In this document: positions 1-7,991 of the stretch, one piece after another
Layout of the letters: each line of letters begins with the position of its first letter
Position numbering within the stretch: the stretch's first letter is position 1
Assembly (NCBI GenBank): GCA_943789305.1
Contig: CALSTP010000001.1
Span: forward strand, 1 to 64,000
Direction of reading: 5' to 3'
Length of the DNA: 64,000 nucleotides
Origin: an uncultured Flavobacteriaceae bacterium
Lineage (GTDB): Bacteria > Bacteroidota > Bacteroidia > Flavobacteriales > Flavobacteriaceae
Translations under genes and position numbers: made by a program
The notes under the pieces: generated by a model
Databases searched by the model: none
Told to the model about the DNA's origin: nothing
The model's input: the letters and a program-made list of their open reading frames with translations, nothing else

Positions 1-2
1 TA

Positions 3-692
3 GCTGAGTCTAAAGAACTTTTAGTTAAAGTTGATCTTTCTTTAAGTCTTAACGATCAAGATGAATTATTTATTGATGAACCCGTTTTGACAAAAGGCTC
101 TTTGACTTCATTATTCAGTAACGGAAGACTTATGGTAACTAGTTTTTTATGGCTAGCTTTTATTGCTGGTCAATTTATTATTTACATCATGTCCTTGTGG
201 CTACCCACTATATTACAGTCGGCTGGCTGGGAAGCTGGGCTAAGTAGAAATGCTGTAGGGCATTATTATCTGGGTGCAAGTATAGGTGGAATAATCATTG
301 GTTATTTAGCAGATAAATACGGTGCTTCTAAAGTGCTTATTTATGCCTTTCCGCTAGCTTCAGTTTTGTACTATGTACTAGGTCAGGTGGTTAATGACCA
401 AGAAATGTGGTTTTTAATTGCTCCATTTGCAGGCGCGATTGCAGTGGGTTCTACCCTTGGATTAGCACCATTAGCGGCGAGTCTTTATCCAACCTCAATT
501 CGCGGGACAGGTGTAGGCGCTAGTCTGGGTGTTGGACGTATTGGATCGATTATTACGCCTATGATTGGGGCTTCTATAGTAGCCGCCAATATTTCTGCGA
601 CCGATTTTTACATGATTGCGATGATTGCGCCTGTAATCAGTTCAATTAGCATCATTGTTTTGGTTTTTTACAGACCCAAAGAGGTACAATAG
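3..692 (+). CDS. MFS transporter, C-terminal half (5' end outside window)
   Basis: The reading frame is open from the first bases of the window, so this is the 3' part of a longer gene; the TTG at 87 is not a real start. About 229 codons are visible. They begin with a hydrophilic stretch typical of the central cytoplasmic loop of a 12-helix major facilitator, followed by about six hydrophobic helices. The segment GYLADKYGASKV matches the MFS loop motif G-x-L-x-D-x-x-G-x-x-x-V. The general look is that of the aromatic-acid or organic-anion symporters, but the substrate cannot be read. It lies 27 bp before a SulP permease and starts the visible part of an operon with a sulfatase-like enzyme, so import of an organic anion such as a sulfate ester is an inference from context. 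Confidence 0.85.
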   Translation, partial: AESKELLVKVDLSLSLNDQDELFIDEPVLTKGSLTSLFSNGRLMVTSFLWLAFIAGQFIIYIMSLWLPTILQSAGWEAGLSRNAVGHYYLGASIGGIIIGYLADKYGASKVLIYAFPLASVLYYVLGQVVNDQEMWFLIAPFAGAIAVGSTLGLAPLAASLYPTSIRGTGVGASLGVGRIGSIITPMIGASIVAANISATDFYMIAMIAPVISSISIIVLVFYRPKEVQ

Positions 693-719
693 TTTTTCTA
701 TTAAAGAAATAATTGACGA

Positions 720-1994
720 GTGATCAAAAGCATTTCCCCTTTAATAGCGTCCTTAAAAGAATATAAGCGTTCATCGTTTAATTCGGATATAATTGCAGGA
801 CTTACGGTGGGTATTATTCTCATTCCTCAAGCTTTAGCGTATGCTTTGTTAGCAGGTGTACCGCCTATTTACGGATTGTATAGTGCGTTGATACCTATGC
901 TAATTTATGCTCTTTTAGGGAGCTCTTATTACTTATCGATTGGTCCAGTAGCCATTACGGCAATCTTGATGTTGAAAAGTGTTTCTAAAATCCATACGCC
1001 TTTTAGTGAGCCCTATATTCAACTGATCATTTTGTTAGGACTTTTTATAGGTGTTTTTCAAATTATCCTTGGTGCATTAAGAATGGGGCAATTAACCCAA
1101 TATATTCCAAAGACAGTACTCTCTGGATTTATTCAAGCTGCAGCGATTTTGATTATATTTTCGCAATTTAAGGATGCCCTTGGATTAATGATACCTAGTC
1201 AGCTTTCGACATTTGAGACGTTGTTTTATGTGATCAATCACGCGATAGAGATCAACTTACTTGCCTTGGGATTATTTGGCTTTTCATTATTAACCATCCT
1301 CTTAGTAAATTCGAGAAACAAACGATTTCCAGTAGCGCTAGTTGTTGTTTTAACCTCCATTGGGATGAGTTACTATTTTCAATTGGACAATAAGGGGCTT
1401 CAAATCGTTGGCGATATCCCTCAAGGTTTTCCAGAATTAATATTTCCTGTCTATGAAATAAGTACTTTTATTAGCCTTATTCCAAGTATTTTTGCGGTTA
1501 CTTTTATTGGTTATGTGGGCAGTATTGGACTTGCCTTATCTTTTGAGCACTTGCAAGAAGAAAAAGTAAATGCAAACAAAGAATTATTTGTATTAGGCCT
1601 AGCCAAAGTTGTCGGTGCATTTTTTCAGGCATTCCCTTCTACCGGCAGTTTTAGTCGTACCGCGATTAATGTTACAGCTGGGGCAAAAACACAAATTTCT
1701 TCCTTGATTACCATCATCCTTCTTGCAGTAACCCTTTTGTTTATCACTCCTTTATTCTATTATCTACCCAATGCTGTTTTAGCAGCTATAATTGTTCACT
1801 CGGTGTTTTCACTCTTAAAAGTCGATTATGTAAAAGAACTTTGGGGAAAAAATAAAATTGACTTTACCGTTTTCACGGCTACTTTTATGCTAACCATATT
1901 AACTAGTTTAGAAATCGGTGTAATAGGGGGGATCCTTTTCTATTACTTGCTCACTTATAGTATTCACCTTTTTTTTAACAACAATAAATCCTAG
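720..1994 (+). CDS. SulP-family anion permease lacking the STAS domain
   Basis: A 424-residue integral membrane protein with the SulP signature at about residues 36-57 (PQALAYALLAGVPP followed by YGLYSAL) and the second conserved loop FPSTGSFSRTA near 304-314. SulP proteins carry sulfate, bicarbonate or other anions across the inner membrane. Most family members run on into a cytoplasmic STAS domain and reach about 550 residues. This one stops directly after the last transmembrane helices, with no STAS region. The start is a GTG at 720; no in-frame ATG lies nearby. It follows the MFS gene by 27 bp and is followed after 2 bp by the sulfatase-like gene, so sulfate is the most plausible substrate. 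Whether it imports sulfate or disposes of released sulfate cannot be told. Confidence 0.88.
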   Translation: MIKSISPLIASLKEYKRSSFNSDIIAGLTVGIILIPQALAYALLAGVPPIYGLYSALIPMLIYALLGSSYYLSIGPVAITAILMLKSVSKIHTPFSEPYIQLIILLGLFIGVFQIILGALRMGQLTQYIPKTVLSGFIQAAAILIIFSQFKDALGLMIPSQLSTFETLFYVINHAIEINLLALGLFGFSLLTILLVNSRNKRFPVALVVVLTSIGMSYYFQLDNKGLQIVGDIPQGFPELIFPVYEISTFISLIPSIFAVTFIGYVGSIGLALSFEHLQEEKVNANKELFVLGLAKVVGAFFQAFPSTGSFSRTAINVTAGAKTQISSLITIILLAVTLLFITPLFYYLPNAVLAAIIVHSVFSLLKVDYVKELWGKNKIDFTVFTATFMLTILTSLEIGVIGGILFYYLLTYSIHLFFNNNKS

Positions 1995-1996
1995 TC

Positions 1997-3406
1997 ATGA
2001 AATCTAAATTCTTATTATTCCTTTTTTCTTTTTTTCTTTTTAATGGGTGTTCAACATCAGATAAGTCTGAAACACTAAGTCCATTACCAACTACACAAAC
2101 TCCAGCTGAAAAGAAATTAGAAAAGCGCAATTCAGAATTCACTGAAGAAGTTATTTCAGTGACAGAAAATGTATATACAGCTGTAGGTTACGATGTTTCA
2201 AATATTTCGATGGTTTTGGGGCAAGATGGTTATATCCTTATAGATGGGGGATCAAATCCAAGGTCAGCTGCAAAGATAAAGGCCGAATTTGCCAAAATCA
2301 CATCTCTCCCTTTAAAAGCGATTATTGTTACCCATGGGCATGGAGATCATGCTAAGGGGGTTGCCACTTATGTAGATGGTCAAGATGTTGATATTTGGGC
2401 AATGCAAAACTTTGGTCACGAAGGCGAATTTAGTGCAAAAGCCGGAGTGAACTTTCCTCAACGTCCTTTAAGACAAGCAGGTTTTGCCTTGCCAAAGCAA
2501 CAGCGCATTAACAACGGTGTTGCCCCAGCAATGTACATGGTTAAACCCGTTCCAGCAAAAGAAAATTCAAAAGACAAAAAAGAGATCAAAACGGTTTATA
2601 CCAGTAACCTAAAACCGAATCAACTGCTTAATGAACCCTTTAAAGCGATTAATATCGCTGGGATTGAAATCGAACTATACCATGCTCCTGGCGAAACAGA
2701 TGATCAATTATTTGTTTGGCTTCCTCAAGAAAAAGTAGTGTTTTCAGGTGATAATTTTTATAAATCATGGCCTAATCTCTACGCTATACGCGGAACAGAA
2801 TACCGTGATGTATACGACTGGATCAATAGCCTTAGTCTTATGATTTCAAAAGAAGCCAATCACCTTGTCGGCGGTCATACACGACCCGTTTTAGGTAAAG
2901 AAATGGTCAAAGAAATATTAACAGACTATCGTGACGCAATAAAATTTGTTTTTGAAAAAACAGTGCAGGGGATTAACCAAGGCATGACTCCAGATGAACT
3001 AGTGGATTATGTTCAATTACCCGAGCACTTTGCCTCAAAAGATTATTTACACGGCTATTATGGGCGAGTAGATTGGTCTGTTCGCCAAATCTTTAATGGT
3101 TATATGGGCTGGTTTGATGGAAATGCTACCAATCTTATTCCCTTGTCTTCTAAAGAAGAATCGCATAAAATGATTGCGTTAATGGGAGGGGATGAAAAAG
3201 TTAAAAGTGAAGTCATCAATGCATTAAATGGGAGTGAGTTTCAGTGGGCAGCACAATTGATCGATTATCTGTTGATCATAATGCCTGAGAATAGAGCGTA
3301 TAAGAGCCTTAAAGCAAATGCGATGGAAGGTTTAGGACGTAATATTGATAATGCCGTTGCACGGAATTATTATTTAACCGTGGCCCAAGAATTAAGAAAA
3401 CAATAG
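1997..3406 (+). CDS. Alkyl-sulfatase-like metallo-beta-lactamase-fold lipoprotein
   Basis: A 469-residue protein with a lipoprotein signal peptide ending at FLFNGC, so it is probably anchored in a membrane facing the periplasm. The metal motif H-x-H-x-D-H is present as HGHGDH at residues 113-118. Further likely ligands are H229, D252 and H294. The order resembles SdsA1/BDS1 alkyl sulfatases: an N-terminal zinc hydrolase followed by the helical dimerisation domain, whose typical ending (RNYYLTVAQELR) forms the very C-terminus. The usual C-terminal SCP2-like domain is absent; the classical enzymes have about 650 residues. The glutamate ligands of SdsA1 appear replaced by aspartates, so the exact substrate is uncertain. 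It sits 2 bp after the SulP gene, consistent with release of sulfate from an ester. Confidence 0.82.
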   Translation: MKSKFLLFLFSFFLFNGCSTSDKSETLSPLPTTQTPAEKKLEKRNSEFTEEVISVTENVYTAVGYDVSNISMVLGQDGYILIDGGSNPRSAAKIKAEFAKITSLPLKAIIVTHGHGDHAKGVATYVDGQDVDIWAMQNFGHEGEFSAKAGVNFPQRPLRQAGFALPKQQRINNGVAPAMYMVKPVPAKENSKDKKEIKTVYTSNLKPNQLLNEPFKAINIAGIEIELYHAPGETDDQLFVWLPQEKVVFSGDNFYKSWPNLYAIRGTEYRDVYDWINSLSLMISKEANHLVGGHTRPVLGKEMVKEILTDYRDAIKFVFEKTVQGINQGMTPDELVDYVQLPEHFASKDYLHGYYGRVDWSVRQIFNGYMGWFDGNATNLIPLSSKEESHKMIALMGGDEKVKSEVINALNGSEFQWAAQLIDYLLIIMPENRAYKSLKANAMEGLGRNIDNAVARNYYLTVAQELRKQ

Positions 3407-3411
3407 GCAGT

Positions 3412-4611
3412 ATGATCGAAGTAGAAAACAAGCTTTTAAATAGTAAAAAGCCTTTGTTTTTTCAAGTAAAGAATGCCAAAGATATTGGCGTTAAAACACC
3501 TAAAGTAGTCTTAGGTGAAGATCTGCGTACCGTTGTTCGTTCACTAACGGTATTTCAAAAAGAGGCACTCATTACCTCGGCGCGTACCGGGACTACATGG
3601 CGTTTAGCTAGTGATGAAGGTGTGTATCTCAACGGAACAGATTATGCACCGGCACCCTTATGTCATCTCACTGTGGGAATGGTTGCCTCATATATGAATG
3701 AGATTACAGCTTTAGCTAAACTCCGGAATATTTCGATTAAGAATATTCGTCTTATTCAAGATAATTTTTACAGTATGAAGGGCAGTATGATGAAAGGAGA
3801 TATGATTGCCCATGCTTATGATGTTGAATTAGAAGCGCAAATAGATGCAGAGGCAAGTAAAGAGACATTACAACAACTTGTTATCGATGCAACGGCAGCT
3901 TCACCATTAAATGACTTGATGAAACGCCCGCATGAGAGTTTATTTAAATTAAGCCATAATAATCAAGAGCTTGTTCCTGATAAAGCCTTAGAGATTGACG
4001 GAGATTTAATGACAGATCCCAAAATGATTTTTGATGAAGCTCAACCTGCAACAGGCGATTGGAATCAAACGTGCATCAAGATGGGGATGACCCCAAAGCA
4101 CAAAAACTCGATTAGTGGAGCTGGATCTTCGCTTACAGATCAACAAGACCGCCTACTTCATTTAAGAGGAATTTGCACCCTTCGTCCAGATGGGATAAAA
4201 GAGATAACGCAGCATCTTTATAACCCTCATGGTTCTGTTTTTACTTTATTATCTGAAGAAGGTCCTGAAAATGGCGGACAAGGAAGAGCACCTGATGCAG
4301 CTACGTATATTTCTGCGGGAATTGGATTTTGCTTTATGACACAGTTTGGTCGATATGCTAAAATGAAAAAGAAAAACCTTTTGGAATATAGAATTCTGCA
4401 AGACTCCTTTTTCTCTCTAGGTGGAGCCTCTGGAGGAACAGGTGAAAAGGGTAGCGCTAAGGCCTTAGAAACCCATGTTTATTTAGAAAGTGAGGAAGAG
4501 AACGAATTCGCAACACAAATTTTAGATATTTCAGAACAAACTTGCTTTTTACACGCCTTATGCAAGGCAAAACTCAATACCAAAATACGTATTTCAACCT
4601 ATAATAATTAA
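3412..4611 (+). CDS. Tandem OsmC-like domain protein
   Basis: A 399-residue soluble protein with no signal peptide and two OsmC-like halves. The first covers roughly residues 55-195 (PLCHLTVGMVASY, then an amphipathic helix). The second covers about 290-398 (YISAGIGFCFMTQFGRYA, then EQTCFLHALC). OsmC and Ohr proteins reduce peroxides with two cysteines, one on each of two central helices. The C-terminal half keeps both (C307 and C378). The N-terminal half has C84 but alanine or serine where the second should be (ATAASP, about 161-166). Single OsmC proteins have about 140 residues and work as dimers, so this looks like a covalent pseudo-dimer with one intact site. It is co-oriented 5 bp after the sulfatase-like gene. 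Peroxidase activity is an inference. Confidence 0.75.
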   Translation: MIEVENKLLNSKKPLFFQVKNAKDIGVKTPKVVLGEDLRTVVRSLTVFQKEALITSARTGTTWRLASDEGVYLNGTDYAPAPLCHLTVGMVASYMNEITALAKLRNISIKNIRLIQDNFYSMKGSMMKGDMIAHAYDVELEAQIDAEASKETLQQLVIDATAASPLNDLMKRPHESLFKLSHNNQELVPDKALEIDGDLMTDPKMIFDEAQPATGDWNQTCIKMGMTPKHKNSISGAGSSLTDQQDRLLHLRGICTLRPDGIKEITQHLYNPHGSVFTLLSEEGPENGGQGRAPDAATYISAGIGFCFMTQFGRYAKMKKKNLLEYRILQDSFFSLGGASGGTGEKGSAKALETHVYLESEEENEFATQILDISEQTCFLHALCKAKLNTKIRISTYNN

Positions 4612-4621
4612 AAAAACAATC

Positions 4622-5812
4622 ATGTTTACAACACTCTTTTACTATTCATTTTCGGCATTGATATTAGCTGAATTAATCAAAGGACTAAGTGCAAACGGAA
4701 CCCCACCCTTACTTCAAAAATACAGTTGGCAATTAGATCTAGCTTATTTTATGTGGAGTAAAATTCTCTATTTCCGACTCCTTTTTATTGCATTGATGGC
4801 CTATTGTTTATTTTCTATGACTGGTCAAGAACAAGCCTCTGTTGTTCCTTTCAGTATTACGCTAGTATTAGTATGGGGTTTTGTTTACTGGTTATTCAAT
4901 CTTTTTTGGGTTGGGAAGCATAAGTTTGATCCTTTAAAGCAAATTAACTTTGCTAAAGCAGATCAAAATACCGTAGCCCTAGAGGAGCAAGTTATGGGGG
5001 TTAATTGGAATGGTGAGCAAAAAGCTTATCCAGTAAGTATGTTATTCTATCACCACCAAGTGAGTGATCACATTGCCAATCATCCCATTTGGATTACCTA
5101 TTGCGGTTTATGTCGCAGTGGACGTGTTTATGATATCCTTGTTGACGGAGAAGCGTTGGATTTTGTTACGGGAGGACAAGCCTTAGTTGGAGCTGTTACT
5201 TTTAATGCCATATTTAGAGATTACAAGACCCAGACATGGTGGAGACAAGAAACGGGAGAAGCAGCAAAAGGAGAACTAGCGGGGAAAGTTTTACAAGATA
5301 TCCCTATGGAACAAATGAGTTTAAAACATTGGTTAGAAAAGCATCCTGATTCGGCGATTTTGCAATATGATCCTTCTTATCAAAAGAAATACGATTTTGT
5401 ATCTGGCTTACTTAAGTATGAGTTAAGTCTTCCTGGATGGCATTTCCAAAAGAGACCCCCCTTAATTATTGGGGTTGAATTAGAGGGACAGGAAATTGCT
5501 TATGATTGGAACCAACTTCAAAAGAAACGATTGGTACAAGATCAATTAGGGGATAATGCTTTGTTAGTACTTAGCTCAGAAGATGGCTCTTCTTCTTATA
5601 CTTATCTTAGAACGTTAAAAGGAGAGGTCTTAGATTTTGAAATTAGTGGGGATATTTTAACCGACACAAAGACTAAATCAACGTGGAATCTCTTCGGGCA
5701 ATGTGTTGATGGTGCATTAAAAGGAGAGGAGTTAACTAGTGTTCAATACTATAAGCAATTTATTCGCGCATGGTTGAGTTTTCATCCCAATTCATCTTTT
5801 TACAAATTTTAG
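4622..5812 (+). CDS. DUF3179-domain membrane protein
   Basis: A 396-residue protein with about three N-terminal hydrophobic helices (near 5-23, 52-66 and 75-96), then a soluble domain matching DUF3179. Recognisable family positions are the AYPVSMLFYHHQVSDH segment, the YCGLCRSG motif at 160-167 with cysteines C161 and C164, and FRDYKTQTWWRQETGEA. Known DUF3179 proteins are mostly secreted or periplasmic and their biochemical role is not established; the C-x-x-C pair suggests metal binding or redox chemistry. This version has membrane helices where many relatives have a signal peptide. It is the last gene of the operon, 10 bp after the tandem OsmC gene, and is followed by a 194-bp gap. Confidence 0.8.
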   Translation: MFTTLFYYSFSALILAELIKGLSANGTPPLLQKYSWQLDLAYFMWSKILYFRLLFIALMAYCLFSMTGQEQASVVPFSITLVLVWGFVYWLFNLFWVGKHKFDPLKQINFAKADQNTVALEEQVMGVNWNGEQKAYPVSMLFYHHQVSDHIANHPIWITYCGLCRSGRVYDILVDGEALDFVTGGQALVGAVTFNAIFRDYKTQTWWRQETGEAAKGELAGKVLQDIPMEQMSLKHWLEKHPDSAILQYDPSYQKKYDFVSGLLKYELSLPGWHFQKRPPLIIGVELEGQEIAYDWNQLQKKRLVQDQLGDNALLVLSSEDGSSSYTYLRTLKGEVLDFEISGDILTDTKTKSTWNLFGQCVDGALKGEELTSVQYYKQFIRAWLSFHPNSSFYKF

Positions 5813-6006
5813 GGGAGTAATTAAAGCAAAAAACTGTACTTTTTAGCTTCAGGACTTTTTAGTTTATCAACGTTTGGAATAAACATAAAATTCTGTCTCA
5901 ACGAATTACTACACTTAAGGTTTGATTCCTGAAAAAAAGACAATTTTTAAAAAAATCTGTTGCTGTATCTCTATAAGCAGTTATAACAAGTACAGTTATA
6001 AATAAC

Positions 6007-6450
6007 ATGAAAAGACTAATACTATTATTACTACTGGTGTCAGGAGCAGCATCAGCACAAGAGCAGGAATACAATTATAAATACTTCAAATCTAATAACC
6101 CAACCACATTAGTGCAGGGGAAAGGAATTAAGTTTAGATCTACGGTTAAGGTTAACCCTGGAACTATTCTCGTCTTCTATGAAGATAAGATAATTAGTGG
6201 AACAGGGCAAAGTGAGTTCAGAGGAGCTAGTTCTTTTTCCGGTAGAAACGCTAGAGCTAATAACTATAGCATAAACAATAGTGTAAATTTTAATGGGTTT
6301 AACGATACTCCAAGAACATTGCTGTACGATGGTTCTTTTGCAGGTGCTTACTTTCTGCGAAACAATGAAGGTAAAGTGGTTATTACTAAAAAGTATTATC
6401 ACTACAGAAACCTTGATGGATCAGTTGAATTTACCTTGTACAATAAATAA
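6007..6450 (+). CDS. Small secreted protein of unknown function
   Basis: A 147-residue protein not recognised as any family. It starts with a clear signal peptide (hydrophobic LILLLLLV core, likely cleavage after ASA before QEQ). The mature part is rich in Asn, Ser, Tyr and Phe, with low-complexity segments such as NNYSINNSVNFNGFN, and has no cysteine. Alternating hydrophobic residues suggest beta structure. It lies alone after a 194-bp gap that closes the sulfatase operon, and starts the accessory region. The opposite-strand and +1-frame open readings over the same bases look like shadows. Confidence 0.55.
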   Translation: MKRLILLLLLVSGAASAQEQEYNYKYFKSNNPTTLVQGKGIKFRSTVKVNPGTILVFYEDKIISGTGQSEFRGASSFSGRNARANNYSINNSVNFNGFNDTPRTLLYDGSFAGAYFLRNNEGKVVITKKYYHYRNLDGSVEFTLYNK

Positions 6451-6503
6451 TGAAAAATTATATTTAAGTTTATTTATAATTTAAAACCAATACTATAAAA
6501 ACT

Positions 6504-6833
6504 TTGGATGAACACGCTGATAAACTTATAAAAGAAGTTTTTTTATCAGATGAGAAATACATTAAATACCTTTCTTCACCTGAATTTGAACAACGTAAAA
6601 AGGATAAAGATTGGGAGCAATTAAAAGAAGATACTTGGGATTGGATTGTAGACGAATCTGATAGTGTTATGGTCGATGAATATGAGGACGGACGTGAGGC
6701 TTGGGTACTGAAATACCCTGACGAAGATGAAGATGATTATGAGTACTCACAAGATGCTTTTGGGTTTAGGGAAGAACTTATAGAAATACTTCTTCATAAA
6801 CTATACGGTGTTCCCCTGGATTGGAATCAATAA
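6504..6833 (+). CDS. Very acidic small protein, possible partner of the downstream ADP-ribosyltransferase-like gene
   Basis: A 109-residue cytoplasmic protein with no recognised family. It is strongly acidic, with clusters such as DEDEDDYEY near residue 75 and many Glu/Asp residues in the rest. No in-frame ATG exists near the start; TTG at 6504 is the only good start before an in-frame stop at 6477, so either an alternative start is used or the 5' end is damaged. Small acidic proteins next to toxin-like genes are often immunity proteins, and an ADP-ribosyltransferase-like gene follows 144 bp later. That pairing is only a guess from position and charge. Confidence 0.45.
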   Translation: MDEHADKLIKEVFLSDEKYIKYLSSPEFEQRKKDKDWEQLKEDTWDWIVDESDSVMVDEYEDGREAWVLKYPDEDEDDYEYSQDAFGFREELIEILLHKLYGVPLDWNQ

Positions 6834-6977
6834 TCTTTTTAAAAATATTAAAAAGGGTATTGAAGCTTAAGATTACGATTAGAGGCAGAGTAACTGACAA
6901 AATCTGACACTATAAAAAAATGAAATATTCCCATAGTTCTTATTTTATATTATCCTGAAAAAGAACCGAAAAGTGAA

Positions 6978-7259
6978 ATGTTTATGGAATCTTTAGAGCG
7001 TGAAAATCTTGAATCACTTCCAGAAGAAATTACAATTTACCGAGGTATGACTTTGAGTGAATTTAAATCTGGAGTGTTTGGAATTTCCTGGACTCTTGAT
7101 CCAAAAGTAGCCCATTTTTTTGCGTTTACATATGGAAGGAATTTCGCGACAAAGAATGAAAAGAAAATGATTCACGAAATGACAGTTTCCAAAAAACAAA
7201 TTTTTGCTTATTTAGCAAATCGTGATGAGAAAGAGGTGATTTTTCTTCGAACACAATAA
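6978..7259 (+). CDS. Minimal ADP-ribosyltransferase-like protein, possibly 5'-truncated
   Basis: A 93-residue protein whose spacing recalls the R-S-E ADP-ribosyltransferase fold. An Arg in ITIYRGM (residues 18-24) is followed by a GISWT Ser-Trp-Thr step with VAHFFAF, and then a C-terminal acidic strand DEKEVIFL. ARTs transfer ADP-ribose from NAD+ to proteins or nucleic acids and occur as short toxin-like domains. Relatives I remember have about 60 more residues before the YRG strand. Upstream, an ATG at 6920 opens MKYSHSSYFILS and stops, while the +1 frame reads PEKEPKSE straight into this protein, so one base too many near 6945-6953 may have cut off the N-terminus. Function and intactness are uncertain. 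Confidence 0.5.
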   Translation: MFMESLERENLESLPEEITIYRGMTLSEFKSGVFGISWTLDPKVAHFFAFTYGRNFATKNEKKMIHEMTVSKKQIFAYLANRDEKEVIFLRTQ

Positions 7260-7271
7260 TAGCTTAGAAGT

Positions 7272-7982
7272 TTATTGATTAATTAAATGTTCTTCAGAGG
7301 CTTCTAGTTTGTCCTCAAGATCATCAGATAAATCAGCATAAAAATCAATTCCTGTCAATGCTTCAATTGCATCAACTGTTACGACGTACTTTTCTCTTGA
7401 CTCAATTTTTTTGTTTGGCATTAAATAAGCAAACATCTTTTGATTCTTGACATCGTAAATTATTTTATAAAACTGATCCGGAACAGACACGTTGTTCTTG
7501 CCTATTTTTTTAAGATTTGCTGAACTTAAAACCCCTCCTGTGGTAATATACAGTTCTGATTTTTTGGCTAAATCTCTTGCGTGCTCTTCAAGTTTTTTCC
7601 AAACTGCCTGATTAAATTTTGGTTTTTGAGGGGATATGTTTGACATGTAAGCAGCTTCTTTCACCGAGGTAAAATCCATCTTCATATCTGCAGCAGGAAC
7701 AAGGTGCCCCCTGTCAAATCCTGAGTTAGTGTAATCACTAGTTTTTGCAGACCCTGTTGAAACCTTTCGATCGATTGTGTAGTTTTTTTTCCTAGGTATC
7801 TCTCCCTTTAGCATTGTGGAATTAAGTTTATAATGAACCCATTCTGCTTGTTCATGTTCTTCTAAATAGGATAAGGAGTAATAAGTGTGTTCAACAACCT
7901 CTCCGTTAGAGCTAGGCAGAAATTTAAGTTGCCCAAATAAAAACATGGGAACTATCAGTAAAAAAAGAAGTCGCTTTTTCAT
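7272..7982 (-). CDS. Secreted DNA/RNA non-specific endonuclease (NucA family)
   Basis: A 236-residue protein with an N-terminal signal peptide (hydrophobic LLFLLIVPMFLF, cleavage near FGQ). It carries the DRGH catalytic motif of the beta-beta-alpha-metal nucleases at residues 90-93, where H93 is the general base. The NISPQKPKFNQ segment near 115-125 supplies the Asn that binds Mg2+. These enzymes cut DNA and RNA without sequence preference and work outside the cytoplasm, usually for nutrient scavenging or biofilm DNA turnover. Length is normal for the short bacterial members. It faces the ART-like gene with 12 bp between their ends and lies downstream of the broken UDG-like gene by 9 bp. No immunity gene is evident, as expected for an exported nuclease. 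Confidence 0.9.
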   Translation of the reverse strand: MKKRLLFLLIVPMFLFGQLKFLPSSNGEVVEHTYYSLSYLEEHEQAEWVHYKLNSTMLKGEIPRKKNYTIDRKVSTGSAKTSDYTNSGFDRGHLVPAADMKMDFTSVKEAAYMSNISPQKPKFNQAVWKKLEEHARDLAKKSELYITTGGVLSSANLKKIGKNNVSVPDQFYKIIYDVKNQKMFAYLMPNKKIESREKYVVTVDAIEALTGIDFYADLSDDLEDKLEASEEHLINQ

Positions 7983-7991
7983 TATTTCGGA

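Noticed and set aside
6109..6402. Open readings on the opposite strand and in shifted frames over real genes, such as those inside ileS, uvrC, pgi and the surface lipoprotein
   Set aside because: They have no protein-like composition, no plausible starts and lie entirely within well-supported genes.
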